18,729 bases of DNA from Acinetobacter sp. (GCA_030523805.1 JAUNHS010000014.1:1-18729), one strand, 5' to 3'; positions 1-8,041 are shown, numbered from the stretch's first letter. Notes: generated from the letters alone by a model not told the origin. Numbers and translations are program-made.

Positions 1-671
1 TTGTGCGTAATCCGAGCAAAGTCAATGCCTTAGCCGAAGATATTTTACGAGAATTGGGTGTATGGAAATTGGCAAAAGGAGCGACTTTTTTTGGCTTTGA
101 TGTACAGCAACGTGGTATAGATGCTTTATTGCACAAAGTTGAAGCGATTTTGACCGATCGTCATCACCCATTACGAGCAAAATTAGAGCAACAAGCACAA
201 CGTATTATGCACGAACTTGCACAAGCAGATAGCCCAAGCAGTCAGCGATTAGAGCAGTTTAAGCAACATCTGCTCAGCAGTCCAACATTGCTCAATTTTA
301 TGACGCAAGCTGTAGTAATGCTGTGTGATGCGATGAAGCAAGATTTACTACAACAACAATCAGGCATTGCCAAGCATTTGCAATCTGCCATTCAGCAATT
401 TGCCGAAAGTTTACAATCGAATGATGATGTACGCATTTTGCTCAATCAGCGTTTAACCGAGCTTGCCATACAGCTGAGTGAACAATATGGCGATAAAGTG
501 ATTGATTTTGTGAGCCAGCAAATTCAATCGTGGGATAGCCGTGAAATGATTGATAAAATTGAAAATGCAGTAGGTAAAGATTTGCACATGATTCGGGTGA
601 ATGGTGTCGTCGTTGGGGCATTTATTGGTTTGTTTTTGGGGATTATTAGAGCATTAATTGAGTGGGTTTAG
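1..671 (+). CDS. DUF445 family membrane protein, C-terminal part (partial at window edge)
   Basis: The reading frame is open from the first bases (codons start at position 3) to a TAG at 669-671, so the 5' end lies outside the window and about 222 residues are visible. The C-terminus is typical of DUF445 (YjiN-like) proteins: a Trp-Asp pair (SWDSREMIDKIE), then AVGKDLHMIRVNGVVVGAFIG and a closing hydrophobic segment of about 20 residues that should anchor it in the inner membrane. The middle is helical and rich in Gln, Leu and Ala. Family members are usually around 400 residues, so roughly half is missing. Their biochemical role is not established. A strong terminator follows 27 bases downstream, so this gene ends its transcription unit. 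I am confident of the family, and I do not claim a function. The GTG at position 3 is internal sequence, not the start. Confidence 0.8.
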   Translation, partial: VRNPSKVNALAEDILRELGVWKLAKGATFFGFDVQQRGIDALLHKVEAILTDRHHPLRAKLEQQAQRIMHELAQADSPSSQRLEQFKQHLLSSPTLLNFMTQAVVMLCDAMKQDLLQQQSGIAKHLQSAIQQFAESLQSNDDVRILLNQRLTELAIQLSEQYGDKVIDFVSQQIQSWDSREMIDKIENAVGKDLHMIRVNGVVVGAFIGLFLGIIRALIEWV

Positions 672-698
672 CATTCATTCACGAAATGATATTCCACA

Positions 699-730
699 AA
701 AAGCCCATTTTATCTCAAAAATGGGCTTTT
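699..730 (+). terminator. Rho-independent terminator after the DUF445 gene
   Basis: A 13-bp perfect stem (AAAAGCCCATTTT paired with AAAATGGGCTTTT) has a 6-base loop at 712-717. The right arm ends in TTTT. It lies 27 bases after the DUF445 stop codon and ahead of the receptor gene. Confidence 0.85.
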
Positions 731-776
731 ATTGTACTAAAGTTCACATTATTTGGCATTGATTTAGCTATAAATA

Positions 777-797
777 TGAATACTTATCATTTATAAT
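777..797 (+). promoter_or_regulatory. Candidate promoter with a weak Fur-like site for the siderophore receptor
   Basis: A perfect -10 hexamer, TATAAT, lies at 792-797, 30 bases before the receptor ATG. No good -35 is seen at normal spacing. Immediately upstream, TGAATACTTATCATT (777-791) resembles part of the Fur consensus GATAATGATAATCATTATC, but it is imperfect (the two half-sites match at 4 of 6 positions). Iron control is expected for this receptor family; the site itself is only suggestive. Confidence 0.4.
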
Positions 798-826
798 ACA
801 GTTCCCTTTGTTATGAATGATTTTAA

Positions 827-3025
827 ATGATGAAAAAATCTCCCCTAAGCAGTATGATTGTACTTGCGATGTTTAGCCCTGCCCTTTTGGCAAACAACAC
901 ACCTAACACAACAGCAGCAACACCCAATCAACAATTAGAAACGATTGTGGTTACTGCCAGTGCCGATGCATCTGCACAAGGTTTATTAGCCGATTATGCA
1001 GGTGGCGATGTGGCAACAGGTGGTCGTGTCGGTATTTTTGGTAATCAAAAAACCATTGATACACCATTTCACAGCACCAGTTATACCAATCAATATATCC
1101 AAGACCATCAAGCCAAAAGTGTGGGCGATGTTTTATTAGCCGACCCAAGCGTGCGTACTGCTCGTGGCTTTGGTAATTTCCAAGAAAGTTACTTTATTCG
1201 TGGCTTTAATTTAAGCTCTGATGATACAGCGTATAACGGTTTATACTCTATTTTGCCACGTCAATACATTGCTTCAGAATTATTTGAACGTGTGGAAGTT
1301 TTAAAAGGTGCAAGCACAGCGATTAATGGTGCAACCCCTGGTAATGGTGGTATCGGTGGAGCAATTAATTTATTGCCAAAACGTGCAGGCAATGAGCCAC
1401 TCAATCGTATTAACGTAAACAGCAACTTACACAATATCAATGTAGCGACCGATATTGCTCGCCGCTTTGGTGCAGATCAACAATTTGGTGTGCGTGTCAA
1501 TGCTGCTTATCGTGGCGAAAATACGCCTGTAGATGGCGAAAAATCTGAATTGGCATTAGCTGCAATTGGTTTAGATTATCGTCAAGACCGTTTACGTTTG
1601 TCTGGCGATATGGGCTTGAGCGATAACCGTTTAACAGCCACTCGTCCAAGCGTTACCGTTACTTCAGCCGCTGCTATTCCACAAGCGCCAAGTGCAAAAG
1701 AAAACTTTGCTCAACCGTGGACCTATTCAAACGAAAAGGATATTTTTGGTAGCTACCGTGCCGAATTTGATTTTAACGATGCTTTAACCGCTTATGGTGC
1801 GTATGGTTTCCGTTTAGGCGAAGAAGAAAATACTTTAGCCAACTTTTCTTTGACCAATGCAACTACAGGTGCAGGCACAATTTACCGTTTTGATAATGCC
1901 CGTGAAGACACGGTACAAACGGCTGAAATCGGCTTGCGTGCCAATTTTAATACAGGCTCAATTCAGCACAATGCAGTGATTGCAGGCTCATGGTTTGATC
2001 AAAAAGTTGAAAATGCTTATTTGATGGATTTCTTTAATAGTTCTGCCAATAATTTGTACAATTATCAGACCATTGCTCGCCCATCATTTGCAAGTAATGC
2101 TTTTGCAGGCAATGCTGACCGTACAACAGGTATTTTATCGCCTAAATTAAACCGTCGTACACGTTTAGAAAGTGTGGTAATTGGCGATAATATTACGGCA
2201 TTGAATGATGCTTTAACCGTTTCATTGGCAGGGCGTTATCAAAAAATCATCAATGATAACTATGCGTATAATACTGGCGTACATTCTCGTACCTATGATG
2301 ATGCTAAAATCACGCCAACTGTGGGTGTCAATTATAAATTTACACCAAATCTTGCAATGTATGCCAACTATGCAGAAGCCTTAGTACAAGGCGGTACAGC
2401 TCCTTCAACAGCACAAAATGTGGGGGAAATTTTAAAGCCTTTTGTGTCTAAACAAAAAGAAGCGGGCATTAAGTTTGATAATGAGCAATTTGGCGTGGGT
2501 GCAACCTATTTCCATACATCGCAACAGCGTGGCATTACAGGTACGGATAATATTTACCGTGCAGATGGCGAAAATGTGCATCAAGGCGTGGAGTTGTATA
2601 GCTACGGTCAAATCACGGACAATTTCAAAGTATTGGGTGGTGTAACGTGGTTAGACGCTCAGCAGAAACAAACACAAAATGGCATATTGGACGGTAAAAA
2701 AGTGATTGGTGTACCTGAAGTGCAAGCCAATGTAGAAGCGACTTATCAGTTACCGCAAGATATTGCGTTGAATGCTCGTGTGATTTATACAGGCAAAGTG
2801 TATGCCAACAGTGCGAATACCTTAACTGTGCCTGCATGGACTCGTGTAGATTTGGGTGCAAGCTACAAGACGAAATTTGGTCAAGTACCAACCAAATTAC
2901 AGTTGCGTGTAGATAATGTTGCCAATAAAAATTATTGGGCTTCATCAGGTGGTGATGGTAATAATGGCTATTTAACCCTAGGACAACCACGCACCGTAAC
3001 TCTAGGTGCTCAGTTTGATTTCTAA
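827..3025 (+). CDS. TonB-dependent siderophore receptor (FhuE/FpvA-like)
   Basis: This is a 732-residue outer-membrane receptor for ferric siderophore uptake, powered by TonB-ExbB-ExbD. Residues 1-22 form a signal peptide with likely cleavage at ALLA|NN. A TonB box (ETIVVTA, 38-44) follows. The plug domain spans about 75-185, with the characteristic stretches VGDVLLADPSVR, YFIRGF and ERVEVLKGAS; GGIGGAINLLPKR closes the plug. The remainder is a beta-barrel, with a late VPAWTRVDLGASYK strand and DNVANKNYWAS typical of the siderophore-receptor subfamily, ending in a C-terminal Phe (AQFDF) expected by the BAM machinery. Length fits the family. Two adjacent ATGs (827 and 830) can serve as start; no clear Shine-Dalgarno is seen. 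A five-codon reading frame (ATG at 813) ends inside the start codon. The siderophore cannot be deduced; hydroxamates are the usual ligands of the closest well-known relatives. Confidence 0.9.
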   Translation: MMKKSPLSSMIVLAMFSPALLANNTPNTTAATPNQQLETIVVTASADASAQGLLADYAGGDVATGGRVGIFGNQKTIDTPFHSTSYTNQYIQDHQAKSVGDVLLADPSVRTARGFGNFQESYFIRGFNLSSDDTAYNGLYSILPRQYIASELFERVEVLKGASTAINGATPGNGGIGGAINLLPKRAGNEPLNRINVNSNLHNINVATDIARRFGADQQFGVRVNAAYRGENTPVDGEKSELALAAIGLDYRQDRLRLSGDMGLSDNRLTATRPSVTVTSAAAIPQAPSAKENFAQPWTYSNEKDIFGSYRAEFDFNDALTAYGAYGFRLGEEENTLANFSLTNATTGAGTIYRFDNAREDTVQTAEIGLRANFNTGSIQHNAVIAGSWFDQKVENAYLMDFFNSSANNLYNYQTIARPSFASNAFAGNADRTTGILSPKLNRRTRLESVVIGDNITALNDALTVSLAGRYQKIINDNYAYNTGVHSRTYDDAKITPTVGVNYKFTPNLAMYANYAEALVQGGTAPSTAQNVGEILKPFVSKQKEAGIKFDNEQFGVGATYFHTSQQRGITGTDNIYRADGENVHQGVELYSYGQITDNFKVLGGVTWLDAQQKQTQNGILDGKKVIGVPEVQANVEATYQLPQDIALNARVIYTGKVYANSANTLTVPAWTRVDLGASYKTKFGQVPTKLQLRVDNVANKNYWASSGGDGNNGYLTLGQPRTVTLGAQFDF

Positions 3026-3047
3026 TTGAAAAAAGCTGACAGTGCAA

Positions 3048-3079
3048 AAAAATAGGGCAAGTAAATTTGCCCTATTTTT
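3048..3079. terminator. Bidirectional terminator between convergent genes
   Basis: A 13-bp perfect stem (AAAAATAGGGCAA with TTGCCCTATTTTT) has a 6-base loop. A-tract and T-tract flank the GC core on both sides, so it can terminate the receptor from the left and the convergent minus-strand gene, whose stop is at 3096, from the right. Confidence 0.85.
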
Positions 3080-3095
3080 ATTGCCTTATCAACAA

Positions 3096-4388
3096 CTATT
3101 CATGCTCATCATTTTGTTCAGCTTGGTATTGCTTTTCCAACACTTTACTAAAAATACTCTCAATTAACCAAATGCGATAAAAACTATTAAAAACAAACTG
3201 TTGCCCTGCAATTCGCAATACCAATACAGGCAAATCAGGTTGCTTATACGCCATACATTGTGCTGTATTTTGAGCCAAATGCTGATACACCTGCTGCGGT
3301 TGTAAAATCACATCTTGCTGTTCTACAAAGGCCTTAAAATGACGTTGATAAGAAAAATCCCTACCTTTCGTCCACACACTTTGCAATAAATTCAACATCA
3401 TCGCCAAACGCTGCGACTCATCTACGCTATAAAAAATCTTCGCCATTTGATGAATAGCTGTTTCATTGGGACGGCAAAATGGTGCAAAATCCACTTTTAC
3501 TCGCTGTGCAACACGATACACCATACCCCAATCAAAATCATCTTTTCCTTGATATTGCACAGGGAAAATGCGTAATTGAATATTGTAATATTCCAATAAT
3601 TGCTCTTGTAAATATTGCAAAATCAACCAACTCATCGGGTCTTCAAAAGCCAAATACACATCTAATTCAGGTTGTAAGGCTTGAATATCTGCCACTTCTT
3701 CCACACCTTGAATTAAATGCTCTCGCCATTCTATGTGATTGATTAAAAAAATGGGGGCTGCCGTGAGTAATTGCTGTTGTTGCAAGCGTCTGGTCAGTCT
3801 CAATAAGCCATCTATGGCATGATATTGCCGATGACCAAAACTAAAATATGCCGTTAAAATGGGAAGATTGCTAGATTGAAACGCCTTTTGTACTGTCGTT
3901 TGCGATGAACAATGTTCAGCTTTCATCGCCAAAGTTGCCAATTTGGTTTCTTGCTGTTGCCACAGCATATGGAACACATCTTCTAATAAATACAGAAATT
4001 CTCGCCCTTGCAAATCGCTCTGCTGCAAAATATGTTGGGCTTGGGCAATGGCTTGGGCTGTTGGCATTTCAGGCACATCATCATAAGCAAAGCCGTGTTG
4101 TGCTGCCAACATTTTAGCATCATTTAAACAATAGGTTTGCCAATCTTGCTGGCTCATTTTGCTTGGTAATTCGCCCGATTGCGTGGAAATAAACAACTGA
4201 ATCGGTTTTAAATCATCAATTAAAATATCATACAAATCATCTAAAATTTGCACCACCAAATAGCTATACACATCGTCCAAACGCAAATACAAACTTAAAG
4301 GCGTGGTTTCTAATTGGGTTTGACGTGTTGATTTATTCGCATACCAACGTGAGCGTATGGGGTCAAAATAACGACGAATCAACGACAT
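3096..4388 (-). CDS. Tandem DsbA/HCCA-isomerase-like thioredoxin-fold protein
   Basis: A soluble 430-residue protein with no signal peptide. Two parts look like repeats of one fold. Residues 31-44 (LSLYLRLDDVYSYL) and 242-255 (LDVYLAFEDPMSWL) each resemble the first strand and helix of 2-hydroxychromene-2-carboxylate isomerase/DsbA-family domains (YFDFxSPxSYL). Helical regions and a second thioredoxin-fold half follow each, including FAPFCRPNE at 301-309. No CxxC active site is visible. The position aligned with the glutathione-activating serine of HCCA isomerase is Asp in both halves (D39 and D250), so classical isomerase or disulfide chemistry is doubtful. The start ATG has an AGAGA Shine-Dalgarno about 8 bases upstream. 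It is a single-gene unit, convergent with the siderophore receptor, and its neighbours do not suggest a pathway. The family call comes from motif recognition, not from an alignment search; the substrate is unknown. Confidence 0.6.
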   Translation of the reverse strand: MSLIRRYFDPIRSRWYANKSTRQTQLETTPLSLYLRLDDVYSYLVVQILDDLYDILIDDLKPIQLFISTQSGELPSKMSQQDWQTYCLNDAKMLAAQHGFAYDDVPEMPTAQAIAQAQHILQQSDLQGREFLYLLEDVFHMLWQQQETKLATLAMKAEHCSSQTTVQKAFQSSNLPILTAYFSFGHRQYHAIDGLLRLTRRLQQQQLLTAAPIFLINHIEWREHLIQGVEEVADIQALQPELDVYLAFEDPMSWLILQYLQEQLLEYYNIQLRIFPVQYQGKDDFDWGMVYRVAQRVKVDFAPFCRPNETAIHQMAKIFYSVDESQRLAMMLNLLQSVWTKGRDFSYQRHFKAFVEQQDVILQPQQVYQHLAQNTAQCMAYKQPDLPVLVLRIAGQQFVFNSFYRIWLIESIFSKVLEKQYQAEQNDEHE

Positions 4389-4626
4389 ATCATAATCTCT
4401 ATCTTTTCACGGCACGCCAAACACGGCGTAAATTGTAACTCTATTGATGACCATTTGATGACATTGATTATTGCTTAATGTGGCTAGAATTACAAGCCAT
4501 TGACATCGCTTTTTTCGCTTGAAACGCATGATACTCAATTTAAAATTACTCAAGCGACAACAAACAATGAAGCCAAATAAAAGCCAAGACTTTATAACAA
4601 ATATTCAATTTTTCAATGTTACTATA

Positions 4627-4656
4627 TTGTCATCATCGGTAAAATTATGCTATATT
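4627..4656 (+). promoter_or_regulatory. Candidate sigma-70 promoter upstream of the His-rich gene
   Basis: TTGTCA (4627-4632) and TATATT (4651-4656) each match the consensus at 5 of 6 positions, with an 18-base spacer. Transcription would start near 4663, giving an unusually long leader of about 190 bases before the His-rich gene. It could alternatively drive a small untranslated RNA. A nearer, weaker TATATT (4806-4811) is an alternative. Confidence 0.4.
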
Positions 4657-4803
4657 TTTAAACAGATTTTATTATGTACAACGCTGTGTAAATCGTATGA
4701 TTTGAATATATTTTGCTACGCATGATATATAAATAAAATGATTGATTTACTATTCAACCAGGAAACATAATAAATCCACAAAATTTTATTACCCAAATTA
4801 TCA

Positions 4804-4820
4804 CCTATATTTTATATAGG
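4804..4820 (+). promoter_or_regulatory. Perfect inverted repeat, possible operator
   Basis: CCTATAT and ATATAGG form a perfect 7-bp inverted repeat with a TTT centre. It contains a TATATT that could act as a -10, and it ends 32 bases before the His-rich start codon. This placement suits repressor binding over a promoter. No regulator can be named from the sequence; a Zur-type repressor is the obvious guess from context only. Confidence 0.35.
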
Positions 4821-4852
4821 TTATTTTACTGTGATAGTTAGGCATTTATAAA

Positions 4853-5395
4853 ATGATGATATGGCTTGGTGTTCGTTTAGCATTATTTGCGTGTGTCATG
4901 CAAATCATGCTGGTGCTTTCGCCATTATTTTTATCATCATCGCAACGTAGTTTTTGTGTGCAAATTGAGCGAATTGGCTTGATGTATCGCCTATCGCAAC
5001 AGCATAAACAACAACAGCATTTACAATCATTCGCTCAACAGCAACCACATCTTCAACATCACAATCACAACCACAATCATCATCAGCATAGCATTCATGC
5101 TCACCATGAAGCACCTGATGTGCAACAGCACAATCATGATATTGGTCATGACCATCATCATGCTTTTATGCAGCACCATAGCACTGATGATGACATAGAA
5201 ACACACAATATCCATCTCAATCATTGCGATTTTTGTTTAATTTCGTCTCATTTTACACTTCCTGCAAGTTTGAGTTGGCTCGTGCCAATGGTGGTGTTTT
5301 TAACGGCTCAACGTCATATTGCGTTGGGTTATCAAATGCCATTGTTGCTCAACCCTGATTTTTTCATTCCCTATCCAAACGCCCCGCCTGTTTAA
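4853..5395 (+). CDS. His-rich DUF2946-like membrane protein, probable metal binding
   Basis: A 180-residue protein. Residues 4-27 are hydrophobic (signal anchor or uncleaved signal). Residues 51-124 are extremely rich in histidine (24 His in 74 residues, with runs such as HHNHNHNHHQH and GHDHHH) and in Gln. An HCDFC motif (124-128, Cys125 and Cys128) follows, then a second hydrophobic segment (about 136-152) and a C-terminus of NAPPV. The HCxxC motif before a Leu-Pro membrane segment and the short ..PP tail are typical of DUF2946 proteins, which often lie beside TonB-dependent metal receptors. The His-rich loop probably lies in the periplasm and would bind or buffer Zn, Cu, Ni or Co; which one is not determinable. 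TTAGG (4838-4842) sits 10 bases before the first ATG; a second ATG follows directly. It is likely expressed together with, or in response to the same signal as, the downstream receptor. Confidence 0.65.
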   Translation: MMIWLGVRLALFACVMQIMLVLSPLFLSSSQRSFCVQIERIGLMYRLSQQHKQQQHLQSFAQQQPHLQHHNHNHNHHQHSIHAHHEAPDVQQHNHDIGHDHHHAFMQHHSTDDDIETHNIHLNHCDFCLISSHFTLPASLSWLVPMVVFLTAQRHIALGYQMPLLLNPDFFIPYPNAPPV

Positions 5396-5490
5396 ATCCG
5401 CAATATACGGCAAGGCATTTTGTCTTACACCGTGTCTTGTTTTGCATTTATTTTAAATCAAATACACATTTTAATATGATGATATACTGA

Positions 5491-5512
5491 CTTTTAAATA
5501 TATATTTAAAAG
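5491..5512 (+). promoter_or_regulatory. Perfect 22-bp palindrome upstream of the ZnuD-like receptor
   Basis: CTTTTAAATAT is followed directly by its exact reverse complement, giving 22 bp with two-fold symmetry and no spacer. A TATACT (5483-5488), which could serve as a -10, ends two bases before it, so the palindrome would cover the transcription start region, a classic repressor position. It is 97 bases before the receptor ATG. It could also form an RNA hairpin between the two genes, though an AU-only stem would be weak. It does not match a Fur or Zur consensus I can recall. Confidence 0.45.
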
Positions 5513-5609
5513 CGTATCAACTCGTATCTAAAATTGTGCCATTAAATTTTGATTTAAAATAAAACATTTTCAACCATGATTTATTTTTATTATTTAATTA
5601 GGCGTAAAT

Positions 5610-8033
5610 ATGATGCGTTATTCATTATTATTTCTTTCTATTTGTGCAATTCAAACAGCGTATGCACAAGACATCAAAACCCCAACACAGCTTTTACCAA
5701 CTATTCAAGTGCAAGCCAATGATATTGATGCAGCACCACAAAAAGTCAAACTGGTGAATGAGCAACACCTACCACAAACCCTTGGCGAAGCTTTAAGCAA
5801 AGTATCTGGCGTGCAGAATGTGGCATTTACGCCAGCGTCAGGCTCGCCCATGATTCGTAGTTTAACTGGGCATCGTGTACAAATTGTGCAAGATGGCACA
5901 GCATTTTACGGTATGAATGCCATCAGTGCAGGCACAAATATTCCTTATGATGCGGCACTCAATCAACACATTACACTCAACAAAAGCAATGACAGTGTAC
6001 GTTTTGGTGGTCATGCTGTGGGTGGTAGCGTGCAAATTGAAAACAATGTTTTACCTAACACATTGAAAGAACGTGCATTTTCAGGTGAAGTCGTATTAAG
6101 CAAAGGATTTAACCATGCCGATACGCAAGGGATTCGCCTTGAAGTAAACGACCAAAAGCATTTTGCTGCCAGTGTGCTGTATTCGCAGCAACGCATGAAA
6201 GATTATCGCATTCCCAATCAGAGTAAAGCTGCTGCGTGCCAAACGGATTTATTTGCTAGCAATGCGTACGGCATTGGCGTAAATTCGCTACTTGCCGATT
6301 TATGCCAAAAAAATGCTCGTGTAGATACTGTGTTTAATATCAAATCACGCCCGTATTATTATCCCGATTATTACGACATCAACACCATGACATTAACGCA
6401 AAAAGCAGAAGATTATGGCATTGATGATTTGAAAGATATTTTCAAAAATAGCAAACCGATTTGGAATAAAAAATTGGTGGCTAATCCACTCTATGTGGCA
6501 GGCGAAACAGAAAATACGCAAGTCTATAGTAGCAATGATATTACCGAAAATTATGACAAAATCTTGGGCAATAGCGATGTACAACAGCAACATTTTGCCG
6601 TAGGTACAAGTTATATTTTTGATCAAGGTTATCTCGGTTTTGCCATAGACCATTACAAAAGTGATTATGGCTTACCAGGGTTTACCTTGAAGCCCATTAA
6701 TCTTGACCAAAGTTATCGTGAAAATTTGCCTGTACGCATTGCCAATAGCCAAAGCAAATATATGCTTGCAGGACAATGGGCAACACCATTCAACTGGGCA
6801 AAACAAATCCAAAGCACACTAGCACACACGCAAAGCAAAGCCAGCGAAACTTTAGGACGAACTGCCGATATTGCCGAAAATGAATATGACATTGACTCAC
6901 AGCAATTTGACCTTCGCACACAGCACCAATGGCATAAAAATCTCTCGGGTTGGTTCGGCATTTCCTATCAGCAACATCAACTTGATGGGCGTGGGCGTTT
7001 ACGTTATTTACCGAATGTACAACAGCAACGTTATGCCGCATTTATTCAAGAGCAATGGCAAACGCCTTGGTTAGATGTAGATGTTGGCTATCGCAATGAA
7101 CGTGTCAAATACAATGTACAAGAAACAGGCGTAACAGCGACTGCACACGCACATACGGCACACACCAGTAATCAAACACAATTTGTGCTCAATCGTAATA
7201 GCAAAAATTACCCACAATTAAGCGATCGCCAGTTTAATACGCAACATTACCACATGGGTACGCAGTTCAAATGGAAAGATTGGTTTGCTTTCAAATTACG
7301 TTATGCGGTGTCTGAACGTATCCCTGAAATCAATGAGTTATACGCCAGCAATGAGCATTATTCCATCTTAACGCAAGCAGAAGGCGATCAAAATCTCAAA
7401 CCTGAACACGCCCAAACATGGGAAGCCACGGCAACATTACGCCATACCAAAGCAGACCTATCGGCAACAGCTTACCGTATGGATTTTAAAGATTACATCT
7501 ATCTCGGTCATTCTGGCATTAGTTCGGCAAGCCATATGCCTGTGAAATATTGGAAACAAACCGACACGTTGGTGCAAGGCTTTGAAATTGATGCCAACTA
7601 CCGTGTAGATTTAAAACAATGGGGCGAATTAAAACTCTCTGCATTTGCTGATTTGGTAAAAAACAAAGCCAAACAAGCCGATGATTTACGCAAACAAAAT
7701 GATGGCGAATATTTACCCAATATGCCAACACATCGCTATGGTTATGGCTTATCATGGCAAAATGCGGGCTATCACATCGGTTTAGATCACACCTATTATG
7801 CCAAAGCAAAATATTTAGGTCGCCAAGTGCAAGCTGAAGTGCCGTTAGATGCTTATCATTTAATGAATATTCATCTTGCCAAAAGCCATGCGTGGAAAAA
7901 TACGCAATTTAAATTCTTTATCAACGGTACAAATTTACTCAATGCCGATGCTCGCCAACACAATTCTCCTTTACGTTACATTGCACCCTTACCTGCAAGA
8001 GCTTGGCAATTGGGCGTGAATATGAATTTCTAA
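5610..8033 (+). CDS. ZnuD-like TonB-dependent outer-membrane receptor
   Basis: An 807-residue outer-membrane receptor. The signal peptide ends at AYA|QD (residue 19); the TonB box is within LLPTIQVQAN (29-38). The plug contains LGEALSKVSGVQNV, MIRSLTGHRVQIVQDG and FGGHAVGGSVQIENN. The barrel follows the ZnuD pattern: GYLGFAIDHYKSDYGLPGF (340-358), SERIPEINELYAS, NLKPEHAQTWEATA and a C-terminal MNF. Unlike Neisseria ZnuD, the loop after YGLPGF is short and not His-rich. Instead a loop of about 120 residues (204-326) carries two Cys (C210, C232; possible disulfide) and a Tyr-rich patch (P248-D256). A small HxHxxH cluster lies at H513/H515/H518. The ATG at 5610 has AGG 7 bases upstream. The upstream His-rich protein supports a metal substrate (zinc most likely, copper or haem possible), but the substrate is an inference. 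Confidence 0.75.
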   Translation: MMRYSLLFLSICAIQTAYAQDIKTPTQLLPTIQVQANDIDAAPQKVKLVNEQHLPQTLGEALSKVSGVQNVAFTPASGSPMIRSLTGHRVQIVQDGTAFYGMNAISAGTNIPYDAALNQHITLNKSNDSVRFGGHAVGGSVQIENNVLPNTLKERAFSGEVVLSKGFNHADTQGIRLEVNDQKHFAASVLYSQQRMKDYRIPNQSKAAACQTDLFASNAYGIGVNSLLADLCQKNARVDTVFNIKSRPYYYPDYYDINTMTLTQKAEDYGIDDLKDIFKNSKPIWNKKLVANPLYVAGETENTQVYSSNDITENYDKILGNSDVQQQHFAVGTSYIFDQGYLGFAIDHYKSDYGLPGFTLKPINLDQSYRENLPVRIANSQSKYMLAGQWATPFNWAKQIQSTLAHTQSKASETLGRTADIAENEYDIDSQQFDLRTQHQWHKNLSGWFGISYQQHQLDGRGRLRYLPNVQQQRYAAFIQEQWQTPWLDVDVGYRNERVKYNVQETGVTATAHAHTAHTSNQTQFVLNRNSKNYPQLSDRQFNTQHYHMGTQFKWKDWFAFKLRYAVSERIPEINELYASNEHYSILTQAEGDQNLKPEHAQTWEATATLRHTKADLSATAYRMDFKDYIYLGHSGISSASHMPVKYWKQTDTLVQGFEIDANYRVDLKQWGELKLSAFADLVKNKAKQADDLRKQNDGEYLPNMPTHRYGYGLSWQNAGYHIGLDHTYYAKAKYLGRQVQAEVPLDAYHLMNIHLAKSHAWKNTQFKFFINGTNLLNADARQHNSPLRYIAPLPARAWQLGVNMNF

Positions 8034-8041
8034 CCTTGCAC

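Larger units (their letters stand above)
4389..4852. other. AT-rich 464-bp divergent intergenic region
   Basis: This region separates the minus-strand thioredoxin-fold gene from the His-rich gene. It holds a short inverted repeat in the leader of the minus-strand gene (ACGCC at 4414-4418 with GGCGT at 4425-4429), a TACAAT-like minus-strand -10 (4432-4437), a plus-strand promoter candidate (4627-4656) and a perfect inverted repeat (4804-4820). TTATAACA at 4593-4600 resembles a Zur half-site but has no convincing partner. A 68-codon open frame (4519-4725) starts with TTG, lacks a ribosome site and looks like chance. I see no RNA gene or mobile-element remnant. Confidence 0.5.

Noticed and set aside
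2625..3047. 140-codon minus-strand open frame under the siderophore receptor
   Set aside because: It lies opposite a clear receptor C-terminus, is rich in His/Leu/Cys as expected for an antisense shadow, and shows no domain.
4519..4725. 68-codon open frame in the intergenic region
   Set aside because: TTG start, no Shine-Dalgarno, low-complexity Ile/Leu/Lys/Asn composition expected from AT-rich DNA, no recognisable motif.
5055..5165. CAT/CAC-rich tract that resembles a DNA repeat array
   Set aside because: It is an in-frame coding tract for a His-rich segment with irregular units, not a CRISPR array or a regular tandem repeat.
5409..5441. Terminator directly after the His-rich gene
   Set aside because: The CAAGGCA/TGTCTTG pairing includes a G-T pair and a 15-base loop; too weak to call despite the following TTTT.
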